This document shows, in pieces, positions 27,374-36,428 of a stretch of DNA of 64,000 bases. The DNA is taken from NCBI GenBank assembly GCA_025655555.1, contig JAHXIQ010000005.1, positions 357,195-421,194 on the forward strand, read 5' to 3'. The stretch's first letter is position 1; every line of letters begins with the position of its first letter. Origin of the DNA: Candidatus Thiodiazotropha sp. (ex Myrtea sp. 'scaly one' KF741663). Its GTDB lineage: Bacteria; Pseudomonadota; Gammaproteobacteria; Chromatiales; Chromatiaceae. The notes under the pieces are model-generated. The model was not told the DNA's origin and ran no database searches. It saw only the letters and a list, made by a program, of their open reading frames with translations. The translations under genes were made by a program, and so were the position numbers.

Positions 27374-29077
27374 ATGGACAATATCGTCTTCCTCATTTTC
27401 AGGCGCATGCGGGCGCCTTTGTTGACGCTGATTCTGACCTATTCCATTGCGATTCTCGGTCTTGTGCTGATCCCCGGCCAGGATGCGGATGGCAATGTCT
27501 GGCATATGGACTTTTTCTATGCCTTCTACTTTGTCAGCTTCATGGCCAGCACGATCGGATTTGGCGAAATCCCTTTCGCGTTTACCGCAGGCCAGCGATT
27601 ATGGGTCAGCTTTTCGATTTTCTTTACCGTCGTGGTGTGGCTCTATTCGATCGGTACTGTACTGGCCCTGCTGAAGGATGAGACCTTTCAACGCGCCCTC
27701 ACCGAACGACGGTTCACGCGCCAGATCAAACGTATGCGCGAGGATTTTTATCTCATATGCGGCTATGGCCAGACGGGTGAGGCATTGGTCAAATCACTGA
27801 CCGAGCGTAATCAGCACGCGGTGGTGATCGATATCCTCGAGGATCGGGTCAATCTGCTCAAACTCGAGAATCTGCGGGAATATGTACCCGGTCTCTGTGG
27901 GGATGCCCGCTTGCCGGCCCATCTGCTGGAGGCAGGTCTGAATCATCCGCTCTGCCATGGTGTTGTCGCACTGACCAATTCCAACGAGGCGAATCTGAAA
28001 GTTGCCATTACCTCGAAGCTGCTGCATCCCGAGATAGAGGTCATTTGCCGGGCCGATTCACACGATATTGAGGCCAATATGGCCTCATTCGGCACCGATT
28101 ACATCATCGATCCCTTTGACACTTTTGCCCTGCACCTGGCAACAGCAATCCAGGCACCCTGTCTCAGTCTGCTGCAGGATTGGCTTTCTATGGGGCATAG
28201 CGATCTATTGAAGGAGCCGGTCTATCCACCCCGTCAGGGACTCTGGATTATCTGTGGTTATGGACGTTTCGGCAAAGCTATCTACGACAAGTTGATCCGG
28301 GAAGGGTTGGAAGTGGTGGTGGTCGAAGCGAATCCCGATACCACCGGTATTCCCTCTACCGCCTTTGTGATGGGGCGTGGTACCGAAGCGGAAACGTTGA
28401 CTGAGGCAAGCATCGAAAGGGCAGTTGGCTTGGTTGCCGGTACCGACAATGATGCCAACAATCTTTCTATCATCATGACCGCCAGAGAGCTCAATTCCGA
28501 TCTCTTCGTGATTCTCAGGCAGAATCGAAAGGACAACGACCCGGTTATCAAGGCGGTGGGTGCCGATATGGTCATGCTCCCCAGTGAGATTATCGCTAAC
28601 CAGATTCGTGTCTTGCTGGGTGCTCCGATGCAACATCAGTTTGTGAAACTGGTACTGCATCAGGAGGACGAGTGGGCCTGCGAGTTGCTCAGCCGAATCT
28701 CCGCTTTGGTGACAAGCCATGCACCGGAGGTGTGGGAGGTGGCCTTCACTGAAGAGGATTCCCATGCCGTTTGTGCCCATGTCAGACGTGGTGAGCAGCT
28801 TTCGTTGAGCCAATTGATGGTCGATCCCAGGAACAGGGAAACCAAGCTGCCCTGTATCCCACTCATGATGCTGAGGCATAATGAGTGGACTCTTCTTCCT
28901 GACCCAGCGCTAAGTGTTCAAAAAGATGATCATTTTCTCTTCTGTGGTTCGCACTACGGTAAAGGTCGTATGGAATGGACACTTCAGAATGAGAACGCTT
29001 TGAGCTATATACTAACCGGAGAGGCCAGGCCGGAGGGTTGGATCTGGCGCCGACTTATCAAAAAGGGGGCGACATGA
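27374..29077 (+). CDS. Two-helix potassium channel with tandem RCK (TrkA-N) domains
   Basis: 567 residues. The N terminus has two membrane helices flanking a pore loop with selectivity filter TIGFGE (STIGFGEIPFA), in place of the usual TVGYGD. Two Rossmann RCK domains follow: the first with FYLICGYGQTGEALV and the second with LWIICGYGRFGKAIYDK. The C-terminal ~170 residues include TrkA-C-like segments. K+ flux gated by nucleotides or ions bound to the RCK gating ring is the family role. It lies between the small membrane protein and the hemerythrin gene; the latter starts in its stop codon. Confidence 0.9.
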   Translation: MDNIVFLIFRRMRAPLLTLILTYSIAILGLVLIPGQDADGNVWHMDFFYAFYFVSFMASTIGFGEIPFAFTAGQRLWVSFSIFFTVVVWLYSIGTVLALLKDETFQRALTERRFTRQIKRMREDFYLICGYGQTGEALVKSLTERNQHAVVIDILEDRVNLLKLENLREYVPGLCGDARLPAHLLEAGLNHPLCHGVVALTNSNEANLKVAITSKLLHPEIEVICRADSHDIEANMASFGTDYIIDPFDTFALHLATAIQAPCLSLLQDWLSMGHSDLLKEPVYPPRQGLWIICGYGRFGKAIYDKLIREGLEVVVVEANPDTTGIPSTAFVMGRGTEAETLTEASIERAVGLVAGTDNDANNLSIIMTARELNSDLFVILRQNRKDNDPVIKAVGADMVMLPSEIIANQIRVLLGAPMQHQFVKLVLHQEDEWACELLSRISALVTSHAPEVWEVAFTEEDSHAVCAHVRRGEQLSLSQLMVDPRNRETKLPCIPLMMLRHNEWTLLPDPALSVQKDDHFLFCGSHYGKGRMEWTLQNENALSYILTGEARPEGWIWRRLIKKGAT

Positions 29078-29631
29078 GCCAACTGTTGGAGAAACTCCAC
29101 AAAGACCATATCAATCTTGCTCGGCTGCTCGATCTGTTGAGTGCGCAACTGGATGCACTGTTTGCCGGGCACGAATCGGATTTCGATCTGAAAATTGAGT
29201 TGCTCGACTACATTGAGCACTATGCGGAGCAGCACCACCATCCGACCGAAGATATAATCAATGCGGCCGCATTCCGCAAAGCCTCGATGCAGGAACACAA
29301 AGCGCTATATGAACGAGTGAGTCGGGAACATGAGGCGCTGCTGGGGATGGCCCATCGCTTTCGGGAGACATTGGAAGGGATCATGCAGGGTGAAATACTG
29401 CGTCGGGAAGAGGTTGAAACCCGAGGCCGGGAGTTCATTGCGCTACAGAGGCAGCATATCGATTTGGAGGAGCAGGAGCTCTTTCCGCTAATTGACCAGG
29501 CGTTGAGTAAAAAAGACTGGGAAAAATTGGAGTCACAAATCCCACACATGGATGACCCGGTATTTCACCGCCAAGACTATAATCGTTTCCGCAGCCTTAT
29601 CGATTATCTGGAATTACACGAATCGGAATGA
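29074..29631 (+). CDS. Hemerythrin/HHE-domain protein
   Basis: 185 residues. Histidine and acidic ligands of a four-helix hemerythrin fold are visible: LEKLHKDHINL, HYAEQHHHPTEDIINAA, MQEHKALYERV and LQRQHIDLEEQELFPLID. Such proteins hold a di-iron centre that binds O2 or responds to NO and oxidants. Its ATG overlaps the channel gene's stop (ATGA), so it is coupled to the potassium channel. A start 36 nt upstream in frame is less likely because it has no partner and lies inside the channel gene. A channel regulator role is inference. Confidence 0.85.
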   Translation: MSQLLEKLHKDHINLARLLDLLSAQLDALFAGHESDFDLKIELLDYIEHYAEQHHHPTEDIINAAAFRKASMQEHKALYERVSREHEALLGMAHRFRETLEGIMQGEILRREEVETRGREFIALQRQHIDLEEQELFPLIDQALSKKDWEKLESQIPHMDDPVFHRQDYNRFRSLIDYLELHESE

Positions 29632-29948
29632 CACTGATACAGCCTTTTCATCACAAGGATTAAACAGACCATAGGTTGCCGGTTTACATCATTGCACTGG
29701 CTTGTATGCCTTTTTTCAGCAATGCTGTCCCGTTAGCCTCTCTCTCGGGAGAAGGGATGCTTAGTTCCGGCTTTCATGTCTGACATGACCTCCATCAACG
29801 AGAAGCCCTAATCGGCATGATGTTGCTGAATAGCGTTAACGGGACGGCACTGTTTTTCATCCGTAAATCATGAACAGGTAAAGGTTTAGCGGAATCCTGT
29901 CGATAAGGGGGTTATTCCCAGCGGAGAGATTCGAGGTGCCGGTCGGCC
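29632..29948. other. Intergenic region with inverted repeats
   Basis: A 317-bp gap. TGCTGTCCCGTTA (29723-29735) is complementary at 12 of 13 positions to TAACGGGACGGCA (29837-29849), enclosing ~100 nt that contains CATGTCTGACATG, a small palindrome. It could fold as an RNA or be a decayed mobile-element remnant. No gene is visible. Confidence 0.5.
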
Positions 29949-30854
29949 ATGTCTTCAGTCAATCGTATTAGTACACGTATATCTCTACGTGAGTTTGTTA
30001 TTGTGCTGGGCTGTCTGCTCTTATCAACGCAAAGTTTTGCTCAGGAAGCCCTGGAAGCGGAAATCTACATGGCGCAGGTTCATGAGTCAGAGTGGACGTT
30101 CAAAGGGTCACGTGCACTGTGTGAACTGGAACATGAAATTCCCCAGTTTGGTCATGCCAGATTCCTGCGTCTTGCAGGCGAGAGTCTCGAATTTCGTATC
30201 GATAGTTTTCAGCCAGTGCCTGAACGGGTCGAAGGTATGCTACGGGAGGTCTCGCCCGAATGGGAGCATAGTGAACCCGACTCTTTGCAACAGATGGTCG
30301 TTATTGAATCGGGTTTGCGTCCTGTCTCGCTAGACAGGCGGCCGGCAGGTTGGCTGCTCTCATCCTTGGCCAAGGGACAGGTTGGCAGTTTTGATCTACT
30401 CGACTGGAATGACAGCCGTAAGCAGGTCCACATTCGCCTATCTCCAGTGAAGTTTCAGAGACCTTACCGTGCATTCAAGCAGTGTCTCAAGCAGCTATCT
30501 GGAAAGGGATTCGAAGCGTTTCAACAGACGACGGTACATTTTGACCTGGATGTCGATGAGTTGGACGGCGAAGCACAGGAGATACTGGCAGGATTGGTAG
30601 ACTATATCGAAGCTGACGATCAGGTTTCATCGGTGCATATTGCTGGCCATGCTGATGATCAGGGAGAGCCTCGCTACAACCTACGTCTATCAGCGAGACG
30701 TGCGAAGCGTGTGCATGATTATTTATCTGCAAAAGGTATTGCTGCTACTCGTCTCTCCATGCGGCATTTTGGGGAATCCAGGCCAAAGATCCGTAAACGA
30801 ACGGAAACCGCAAGAGCCGCAAACCGGCGTGCTGAAATAAAACTGATCAGATAA
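29949..30854 (+). CDS. motY: MotY-like OmpA-family protein
   Basis: 301 residues with an N-terminal signal peptide (VIVLGCLLLSTQSFA). The N-terminal domain carries CELEHEIPQFGHARF, the C-L-H-IP-FG-A-F pattern of MotY, and the C-terminal domain is OmpA-type peptidoglycan binding (HIAGHADDQGEPRYNLRLS, with RRAEIKLI at the end). MotY forms the T ring that stabilises the sodium-driven stator around the flagellar motor. No other flagellar gene is here, as is usual for motY, which is often isolated. The alternative is a generic OmpA-domain protein. Confidence 0.75.
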   Translation: MSSVNRISTRISLREFVIVLGCLLLSTQSFAQEALEAEIYMAQVHESEWTFKGSRALCELEHEIPQFGHARFLRLAGESLEFRIDSFQPVPERVEGMLREVSPEWEHSEPDSLQQMVVIESGLRPVSLDRRPAGWLLSSLAKGQVGSFDLLDWNDSRKQVHIRLSPVKFQRPYRAFKQCLKQLSGKGFEAFQQTTVHFDLDVDELDGEAQEILAGLVDYIEADDQVSSVHIAGHADDQGEPRYNLRLSARRAKRVHDYLSAKGIAATRLSMRHFGESRPKIRKRTETARAANRRAEIKLIR

Positions 30855-30870
30855 AAAAGTGCATGTCGTA

Positions 30871-30897
30871 GGTTGGGCCTCCTTTGTCGGCCCAACC
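30871..30897. terminator. Hairpin between convergent motY and wecB
   Basis: GGTTGGGCC (30871-30879) and GGCCCAACC (30889-30897) form a 9-bp perfect stem with a 9-nt loop between convergent genes. T runs are weak. The GGTTGGGCC motif is also a widespread intergenic repeat in proteobacteria, so it may be a dispersed hairpin. Confidence 0.55.
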
Positions 30898-30936
30898 CAC
30901 GATCTATGAAGTATTAAGTCTCTGGGCGCAAACCAA

Positions 30937-32076
30937 TCAATTGGTAAATACTTGCTTAATCGATGCCACGACGCGTCCGGCAGTTTGACCGTCCCACAGA
31001 TCGGGCACACTTCCCTTGCCAATCTTTCCGGCGACGACGGCATCGATTTTTGACTCGATATCGTCCAGCGTGCAGAGCTGGTTGGTCCCTTGTGTGATAG
31101 TGATCGGTCGCTCGGTATTGGGGCGCAGTGTGAGACAGGGAATACCCAAATAAGTCGTCTCTTCCTGAAGCCCGCCAGAATCGGTTACCGCCATGCGACA
31201 GTTGAAGATTAGATTCATAAAGCTGATGTAGTTCTGCGGTTCCAGAAGCTTTATGGCAGGTTTGTCGTCCAGCAGCGCTAACAATCCGGTATTTTCGAGG
31301 TTTTTTCGTGTGCGGGGATGTACCGGAAAGATGATTGGCATTTGTTTCGACAGCTTGATGATCATGTTGCAAAGTGCCTTGAGCGACACTGGATCGTCCA
31401 CATTTGCCGGGCGATGCAGCGTGAGGACAGCGTACTCGCCTTGGGAAACGCCGTGTTGTTCAAAGACCGGCGTCGCCTCGATGGTCTCGCGCATCATTTC
31501 GAGTGAATCGATCATGATATTTCCCACCCGTACGATCTTCTCCGGTGCTACGCCTTCATGCAGCAGATGCTCATCGCCGTCAGGGGAGGGCGTCCAGAGC
31601 AGATCAGCCAATACATCAGTGGCAAGACGGTTGACCTCTTCCGGCATGGTACGGTCGAAGGAGCGCAGCCCTGCCTCCAGATGGGCCACCACAGGTCTGT
31701 TGAGGCCAGTGGCTGAGTCGTTCTCGCCATGCTCATAGACGACCTTGGTGGCTGCCAGTGTGCAGGCGATGGTCGAGTTGACATCGCCCGCTACTACCAC
31801 CAAATCGGGGCGTTTCTCCATCACCACCTTCTCGTAGGCGATCATCACACGTCCGGTCTGTTCCGCATGGCTGCCGCTACCGGCACCCAGGTGGATATGC
31901 GGTTCAGGCAGACGCAGATCCTGAAAGAAGGCATCGGACATGTTGAGATCGTAGTGTTGCCCGGTATGGACTATCACAGGATCCAAATCAGATTCCCGGC
32001 TCAGGGCATGGTAGAGCGGGGCGATCTTCATGAAGTTAGGTCTTGCGGCAGCGATCAGGTGGATAGTCCGTTTCAT
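30937..32076 (-). CDS. wecB: UDP-N-acetylglucosamine 2-epimerase (non-hydrolysing)
   Basis: 379 residues from MKRTIHLIAAARPNFMKIAP. Hallmarks are the N-terminal ARPNFMK, GDVNSTIACTLAA, VAHLEAGLRSFDRTMPEEVN with the catalytic acids, VHPRTRKNL, and the UDP-binding DSGGLQEETTYLG. It converts UDP-GlcNAc to UDP-ManNAc for surface polysaccharides. The frame runs 168 nt further upstream, but that part overlaps the tRNA-Val gene, so I place the start at 32076; an ATG at 32100 is also possible. It is isolated from other polysaccharide genes. Confidence 0.92.
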   Translation of the reverse strand: MKRTIHLIAAARPNFMKIAPLYHALSRESDLDPVIVHTGQHYDLNMSDAFFQDLRLPEPHIHLGAGSGSHAEQTGRVMIAYEKVVMEKRPDLVVVAGDVNSTIACTLAATKVVYEHGENDSATGLNRPVVAHLEAGLRSFDRTMPEEVNRLATDVLADLLWTPSPDGDEHLLHEGVAPEKIVRVGNIMIDSLEMMRETIEATPVFEQHGVSQGEYAVLTLHRPANVDDPVSLKALCNMIIKLSKQMPIIFPVHPRTRKNLENTGLLALLDDKPAIKLLEPQNYISFMNLIFNCRMAVTDSGGLQEETTYLGIPCLTLRPNTERPITITQGTNQLCTLDDIESKIDAVVAGKIGKGSVPDLWDGQTAGRVVASIKQVFTN

Positions 32077-32205
32077 GGTTATTGGCTCATTGTTAGTCAT
32101 GGTTGGGATTGTTATTCGATAGAAACACTTTCGACCGACAATCGCTATTCTGTAGCAGTTGGCGGGATGATGCCAGCAACGGGAATAGATCGGATTTGAG
32201 GAAGA

Positions 32206-32281
32206 TGGTGGGCGCAACAGGGATCGAACCTGTGACCTCTGCAATGTGACTGCAGCGCTCTCCCAGCTGAGCTATGCGCCC
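32206..32281 (-). tRNA. tRNA-Val (CAC)
   Basis: The minus strand folds into a full cloverleaf: acceptor GGGCGCA/TGCGCCC, D arm GCTC/GAGC, anticodon stem CTGCA/TGCAG with loop GTCACAT (anticodon CAC), T arm ACAGG/CCTGT around TTCGATC, discriminator A and an encoded CCA. It reads GUG codons. It lies divergently upstream of gltX, beside which E. coli also has valine and alanine tRNA genes. Confidence 0.95.
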
Positions 32282-32396
32282 TCAGAAGGTGAGCGGCGAA
32301 TTCTAAAGGGGTTGCACAAGGGCGTCAAACAGTCCTGCTGAATCCCGGTGGGTCTGATAGAATCGCGTTTTCTCAATTTGCCATGTTGTGAGATCG

Positions 32397-33809
32397 ATGA
32401 CTGTACGTACCCGTTTCGCCCCAAGCCCTACCGGCTATCTGCATGTCGGTGGTGCTCGCACCGCACTTTTTTCCTGGCTCTACGCCCGCAAGCATGGCGG
32501 TAAATTTGTGCTGCGTATTGAAGATACCGATCTGGAACGGTCGACGGCTGAGTCGGTCAATGCCATTCTCGAGGGGATGACATGGCTGGGACTGGAGTAC
32601 GACGAGGGGCCTTTCTATCAGACACACCGTTTCGACCGCTACAACGCGGTCATCGACGATCTGATGGAAAAGGGTCTTGCCTACCGCTGCAACTGTTCAC
32701 GGGAAAGGCTCGATCAGCTGCGTGATGAGGCAATGAAGCACAAGCAGAAACCCCGCTATGACGGACACTGCCGGGCGCGGGATATCAGTCCCGACGAACC
32801 CCATGTGATTCGTTTTCGCAATCCCGATACTGGGGTGGTGGTGGTGGATGATTTGATTCGCGGCCGCGTCAGCTTCAACAACGAGGAGCTCGATGACCTG
32901 ATCCTGCGACGTACCGATGGCTCGCCAACCTATAACCTCACTGTGGTTGTGGATGACATGGATATGCAGATCACCCATGTTATTCGGGGTGATGACCATC
33001 TCAACAACACGCCGAAGCAGATCAATATTCTTCAGGCTATGGGGGCTGGGCTACCGAAATATGGCCATGTACCGATGATCCTGGGTGACGATGGCGCCAG
33101 GCTTTCCAAGCGTCACGGTGCGGTCAGCGTCATGCAGTACCGGGAGGATGGCTTTCTGCCGGAGGCGTTACTCAACTATCTCGTTCGTCTCGGTTGGTCC
33201 CATGGGGATCAGGAGATATTCAGCATCGATGAGATGATCGAGCTTTTCGACATCGATGCGGTGAATAAGGCAGCATCGAGCTTCAACACGGAAAAACTCA
33301 TGTGGCTCAATCAGCACTATATCAAGGAGGATGATCCCAAACGGATCGCGCATCTGTTGAGTCCACATATGGGAGAACTGGGTATTGATCCTGCTGAAGG
33401 GCCGGATCTGGCTGATGTGGCCAGTGCCCATCAGGAGCGTGCGAGGACACTGGTGGAGATGGCGGATATGGGCGCCTTCTGCTACAAGGATTTTGAAACA
33501 TTTGACCCTCAGGCGGCCAAGAAACACCTGCGCGGTGTCGCCAGGGAACCCCTGGAGCGCATGCGTACAGTGCTGGGATCACTCGGTGACTGGACAGAAG
33601 AGAGTCTGCATGCCGCTGTGCAACAGGTGTCGGATGATCTTGAGGTCAAGATGGGCAAAGTCGCTCAACCACTGCGTGTGGCTGTTGTCGGTCGAGCTGC
33701 CTCGCCCGGCATTGATGTCACTTTGCGTCTGGTAGGTAAGGCAGCGACACTGCGCCGAATCGACCTGGCACTCGAATTTATCCGCCAGCGCGAGGCCAAT
33801 GCGGGCTGA
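32397..33809 (+). CDS. gltX: Glutamyl-tRNA synthetase
   Basis: 470 residues from [20 protein letters not shown]. The HIGH-type motif is [11 protein letters not shown], the KMSKS-type motif RLSKRHG, and [18 protein letters not shown] with DGHCR marks the zinc-binding region. It charges tRNA-Glu. I chose the ATG at 32397; a GTG three codons upstream is in frame. It is followed by glnS after 50 nt, giving a two-synthetase operon. Confidence 0.97.
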   Translation: MTVRTRFAPSPTGYLHVGGARTALFSWLYARKHGGKFVLRIEDTDLERSTAESVNAILEGMTWLGLEYDEGPFYQTHRFDRYNAVIDDLMEKGLAYRCNCSRERLDQLRDEAMKHKQKPRYDGHCRARDISPDEPHVIRFRNPDTGVVVVDDLIRGRVSFNNEELDDLILRRTDGSPTYNLTVVVDDMDMQITHVIRGDDHLNNTPKQINILQAMGAGLPKYGHVPMILGDDGARLSKRHGAVSVMQYREDGFLPEALLNYLVRLGWSHGDQEIFSIDEMIELFDIDAVNKAASSFNTEKLMWLNQHYIKEDDPKRIAHLLSPHMGELGIDPAEGPDLADVASAHQERARTLVEMADMGAFCYKDFETFDPQAAKKHLRGVAREPLERMRTVLGSLGDWTEESLHAAVQQVSDDLEVKMGKVAQPLRVAVVGRAASPGIDVTLRLVGKAATLRRIDLALEFIRQREANAG

Positions 33810-33859
33810 ACCGCCGACCTATCCGTCAAGCCTTATCCACCAACAACGAAGCATCAAAC

Positions 33860-35554
33860 ATGAGTGAACAGGAACAGAGCACGCCAACCCATTTTATCCG
33901 TCAGATCATCGATCAGGATCTGCAATCAGGTAAAAATGAGGGCCGGGTGCATACCCGCTTTCCACCAGAACCCAACGGTTACCTGCATATCGGGCATGCT
34001 AAGTCGATCGTGCTTAATTTCGGTGTGGCGGAGGATTATCACGGTAAGTGTAATCTGCGGTTCGACGATACCAATCCGCACAAGGAGAACGTGGAGTTCG
34101 TCGAGAATATTCAGAAAGATGTGCATTGGTTGGGTTTTGACTGGGAAGATAGACTGTTCTATGCCTCCAACTATTTTCAGCAACTCTACGATTTTGCGGT
34201 AGAGCTGATCACTGCGGGCAAGGCCTATGTCTGTGACCTGGGTGCGGAGCAGATGCGGGAGTATCGCGGCACCCTCAAAGAGCCTGGCAGAGAGAGTCCC
34301 TATCGGAGTCGCTCGGTGGAGGAGAATCTGGATCTCTTCGCACGCATGAAGGCGGGTGATTTCGCTGACGGCGAGCGGGTGCTCAGGGCTCGGATCGATA
34401 TGGCGTCGCCCAATATGAATATGCGAGATCCGACCCTTTATCGCATTCGGCATGGGGTGATTCATCACCAGACAGGTGAGGCCTGGTGCATCTACCCGAT
34501 GTATGACTATACCCATCCAATCTCCGATGCCCTGGAGGGGATTACCCACTCCCTCTGTACCCTGGAGTTCGAGGATCACCGGCCGCTTTATGACTGGGTT
34601 TTGGACAATATCAGCGTTACCTGCCATCCCCAACAGATCGAATTCTCACGCTTGAATCTGGAATACACGGTGATGAGCAAGCGAAAGCTGACTCAGTTGG
34701 CGGATGAGGGTTTTGTCGAAGGGTGGGACGACCCACGTATGCCGACGATTGCCGGACTAAGGCGAAGAGGCTTCACGCCGGCATCGATCCGGGATTTCTG
34801 TCACCGTATCGGTATCACGAAATCGGACAATCTGGTGGAGATGGGTGTGCTGGAGAACTGCATCCGCGAGGATCTGGACGCCCATGCACCCCGGCGCATG
34901 GCGGTACTCCATCCTCTGAAGGTGGTTATTGAAAACTATCCTGAGGCGGATGAAGAGACACTCTCGGCATCCAATCATCCCAAGGATGACTCGATGGGAC
35001 AGAGAGAAATTCCCTTCAGCCGCGAGATCTACATTGATCAGGCCGACTTTCGTGAGCAGGCCAACAAAAAGTACAAGCGCCTGATCACTGGGGGTGAGGT
35101 ACGGCTGCGCAATGCCTATGTGATCAAATGCGAAGAGGTGTTGAAAAACAATCAGGGCGATATCGTTGAACTGCGTTGCACCTACGATCCGGATACTCTG
35201 GGGAAAAACCCGGAAGGCCGCAAAGTGAGAGGTGTGATCCATTGGGTCTCAGCCCGCCACGGTGTCAAGGGTGAAGTGCGGCTCTATGACCGTCTTTTCA
35301 GCCAGCCCAATCCCGACAAGGTGCCTGAAGGGGGGCATTTTACCGATAACCTCAATCCCGATTCCCTCCGCATTTTGACGGGCTGCTACTTTGAGTCCAA
35401 TTTCTCTGGGGCTGCTGTAGGCGATCGTTATCAGTTTGAGCGGGAAGGCTATTTTACGCTCGATAGTCGTGAAGCGGTGGATGGCAGGCTAGTCTTTAAT
35501 CGCATTGTCACCCTGCGTGACTCCTGGGCAAAGATCGAAAACAAGGGCGGTTGA
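33860..35554 (+). CDS. glnS: Glutaminyl-tRNA synthetase
   Basis: 564 residues. The HIGH-type motif is [15 protein letters not shown], the KMSKS-type motif VMSKRKL, and [11 protein letters not shown] and [10 protein letters not shown] are characteristic of class I GlnRS. The anticodon-binding beta-barrel region is visible in the C-terminal ~230 residues. It charges tRNA-Gln directly, so no GatCAB transamidation is needed. It sits 50 nt after gltX and ends ~95 nt before tRNA-Ala. Confidence 0.97.
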   Translation: MSEQEQSTPTHFIRQIIDQDLQSGKNEGRVHTRFPPEPNGYLHIGHAKSIVLNFGVAEDYHGKCNLRFDDTNPHKENVEFVENIQKDVHWLGFDWEDRLFYASNYFQQLYDFAVELITAGKAYVCDLGAEQMREYRGTLKEPGRESPYRSRSVEENLDLFARMKAGDFADGERVLRARIDMASPNMNMRDPTLYRIRHGVIHHQTGEAWCIYPMYDYTHPISDALEGITHSLCTLEFEDHRPLYDWVLDNISVTCHPQQIEFSRLNLEYTVMSKRKLTQLADEGFVEGWDDPRMPTIAGLRRRGFTPASIRDFCHRIGITKSDNLVEMGVLENCIREDLDAHAPRRMAVLHPLKVVIENYPEADEETLSASNHPKDDSMGQREIPFSREIYIDQADFREQANKKYKRLITGGEVRLRNAYVIKCEEVLKNNQGDIVELRCTYDPDTLGKNPEGRKVRGVIHWVSARHGVKGEVRLYDRLFSQPNPDKVPEGGHFTDNLNPDSLRILTGCYFESNFSGAAVGDRYQFEREGYFTLDSREAVDGRLVFNRIVTLRDSWAKIENKGG

Positions 35555-35648
35555 ATCAGTGGCTCTGGATGAATCGATCTTACTGAGTTTCCTGGGTGAA
35601 AAAGCATTGGACAAAGACGTTATCATCTTCTAATATGCTCCGCTTTCC

Positions 35649-35724
35649 GGGGCCATAGCTCAGCTGGGAGAGCGCAACACTGGCAGTGTTGAGGTCGGCG
35701 GTTCGATCCCGCCTGGCTCCACCA
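35649..35724 (+). tRNA. tRNA-Ala (GGC)
   Basis: Cloverleaf: acceptor GGGGCCA/TGGCTCC, D arm GCTC/GAGC, anticodon stem CAACA/TGTTG with loop CTGGCAG (anticodon GGC), T arm GGCGG/CCGCC around TTCGATC, and an encoded ACCA end. It follows glnS and precedes a strong terminator at 35741. Confidence 0.97.
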
Positions 35725-35740
35725 TATAGATAATAGATCA

Positions 35741-35768
35741 GCCCGGAGACTCTCCGGGCTCTCTATTT
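35741..35768 (+). terminator. Intrinsic terminator after tRNA-Ala
   Basis: GCCCGGAG pairs with CTCCGGGC across a 3-nt loop (35741-35759), then TCTCTATTT. It ends the gltX-glnS-tRNA-Ala unit. Confidence 0.85.
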
Positions 35769-35831
35769 CAGGGCGCTTCTAAAGTGATGTTCATGGAAGC
35801 CTTCCAAACCGGTTTTCCCGCAGGATAGGTC

Positions 35832-36320
35832 ATGCTCTGGGTCGATACTCTGATCATTGCTATCATCGCAATTTCCGCCATTATCAGTCTGATACGTGGC
35901 TTTGTTCAGGAGGCTGTCTCTCTGGCTACCTGGATCGCCGCCTTTGCACTTGCCTGGTTTTTCTTTCGTCCACTCGCCGCTGAACTCGAACCCTGGATCG
36001 ATGTGGCCTCGATTCGTCTCGGTGTGGCTTATGGCATTATATTGCTTGTGGTGCTCATTCTCGGCGCTTTGATCAACCGTTTCATGAAAACCTTGGTAGA
36101 TACGACCGGGTTAAGTGGCACCGACCGGCTGATTGGCATTTTCTTCGGTGCTGCCAGGGGTGCGGTAGTCGTTGCGATTCTGGTGTTACTGGCCGGATTA
36201 ACGCCTTTTCCCGGGGATGCCTGGTGGGCTGAATCCCGTTTGATTCCCCATTTTGAAGAGATGGCAGTTTGGCTGAAAGGTTATCTACCTGATGATATCG
36301 CAACGAACTTCAGCTATTGA
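35832..36320 (+). CDS. cvpA: CvpA family membrane protein
   Basis: 162 residues with four membrane helices, starting MLWVDTLIIAIIAISAIIS. The segment LIRGFVQEAVSLATWIAAF is the CvpA signature, and GTDRLIGIFFGAARGAVVV follows later. CvpA is required for colicin V export in E. coli and is commonly cotranscribed with purF, as here (gap 108 nt). Its molecular activity is unclear. Confidence 0.9.
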   Translation: MLWVDTLIIAIIAISAIISLIRGFVQEAVSLATWIAAFALAWFFFRPLAAELEPWIDVASIRLGVAYGIILLVVLILGALINRFMKTLVDTTGLSGTDRLIGIFFGAARGAVVVAILVLLAGLTPFPGDAWWAESRLIPHFEEMAVWLKGYLPDDIATNFSY

Positions 36321-36428
36321 GCGGTTCAGCCGCTATACGGAAATACCCGGGTGGCATGATGCTGGGTGTGGTTCTACCGCGCTACAGCGATTACCATTAG
36401 TCCTCGCCAACGACCGAGAGAGTTAATT

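Noticed and set aside
29837..29842. Further copy of the GGCCTGTTAACACTAA family at TTAAC before motY
   Set aside because: Only GTTAAC is shared; the rest of the terminus does not match.
32077..32244. N-terminal extension of WecB
   Set aside because: It overlaps the tRNA-Val gene and family members start at MKR-like sequence.
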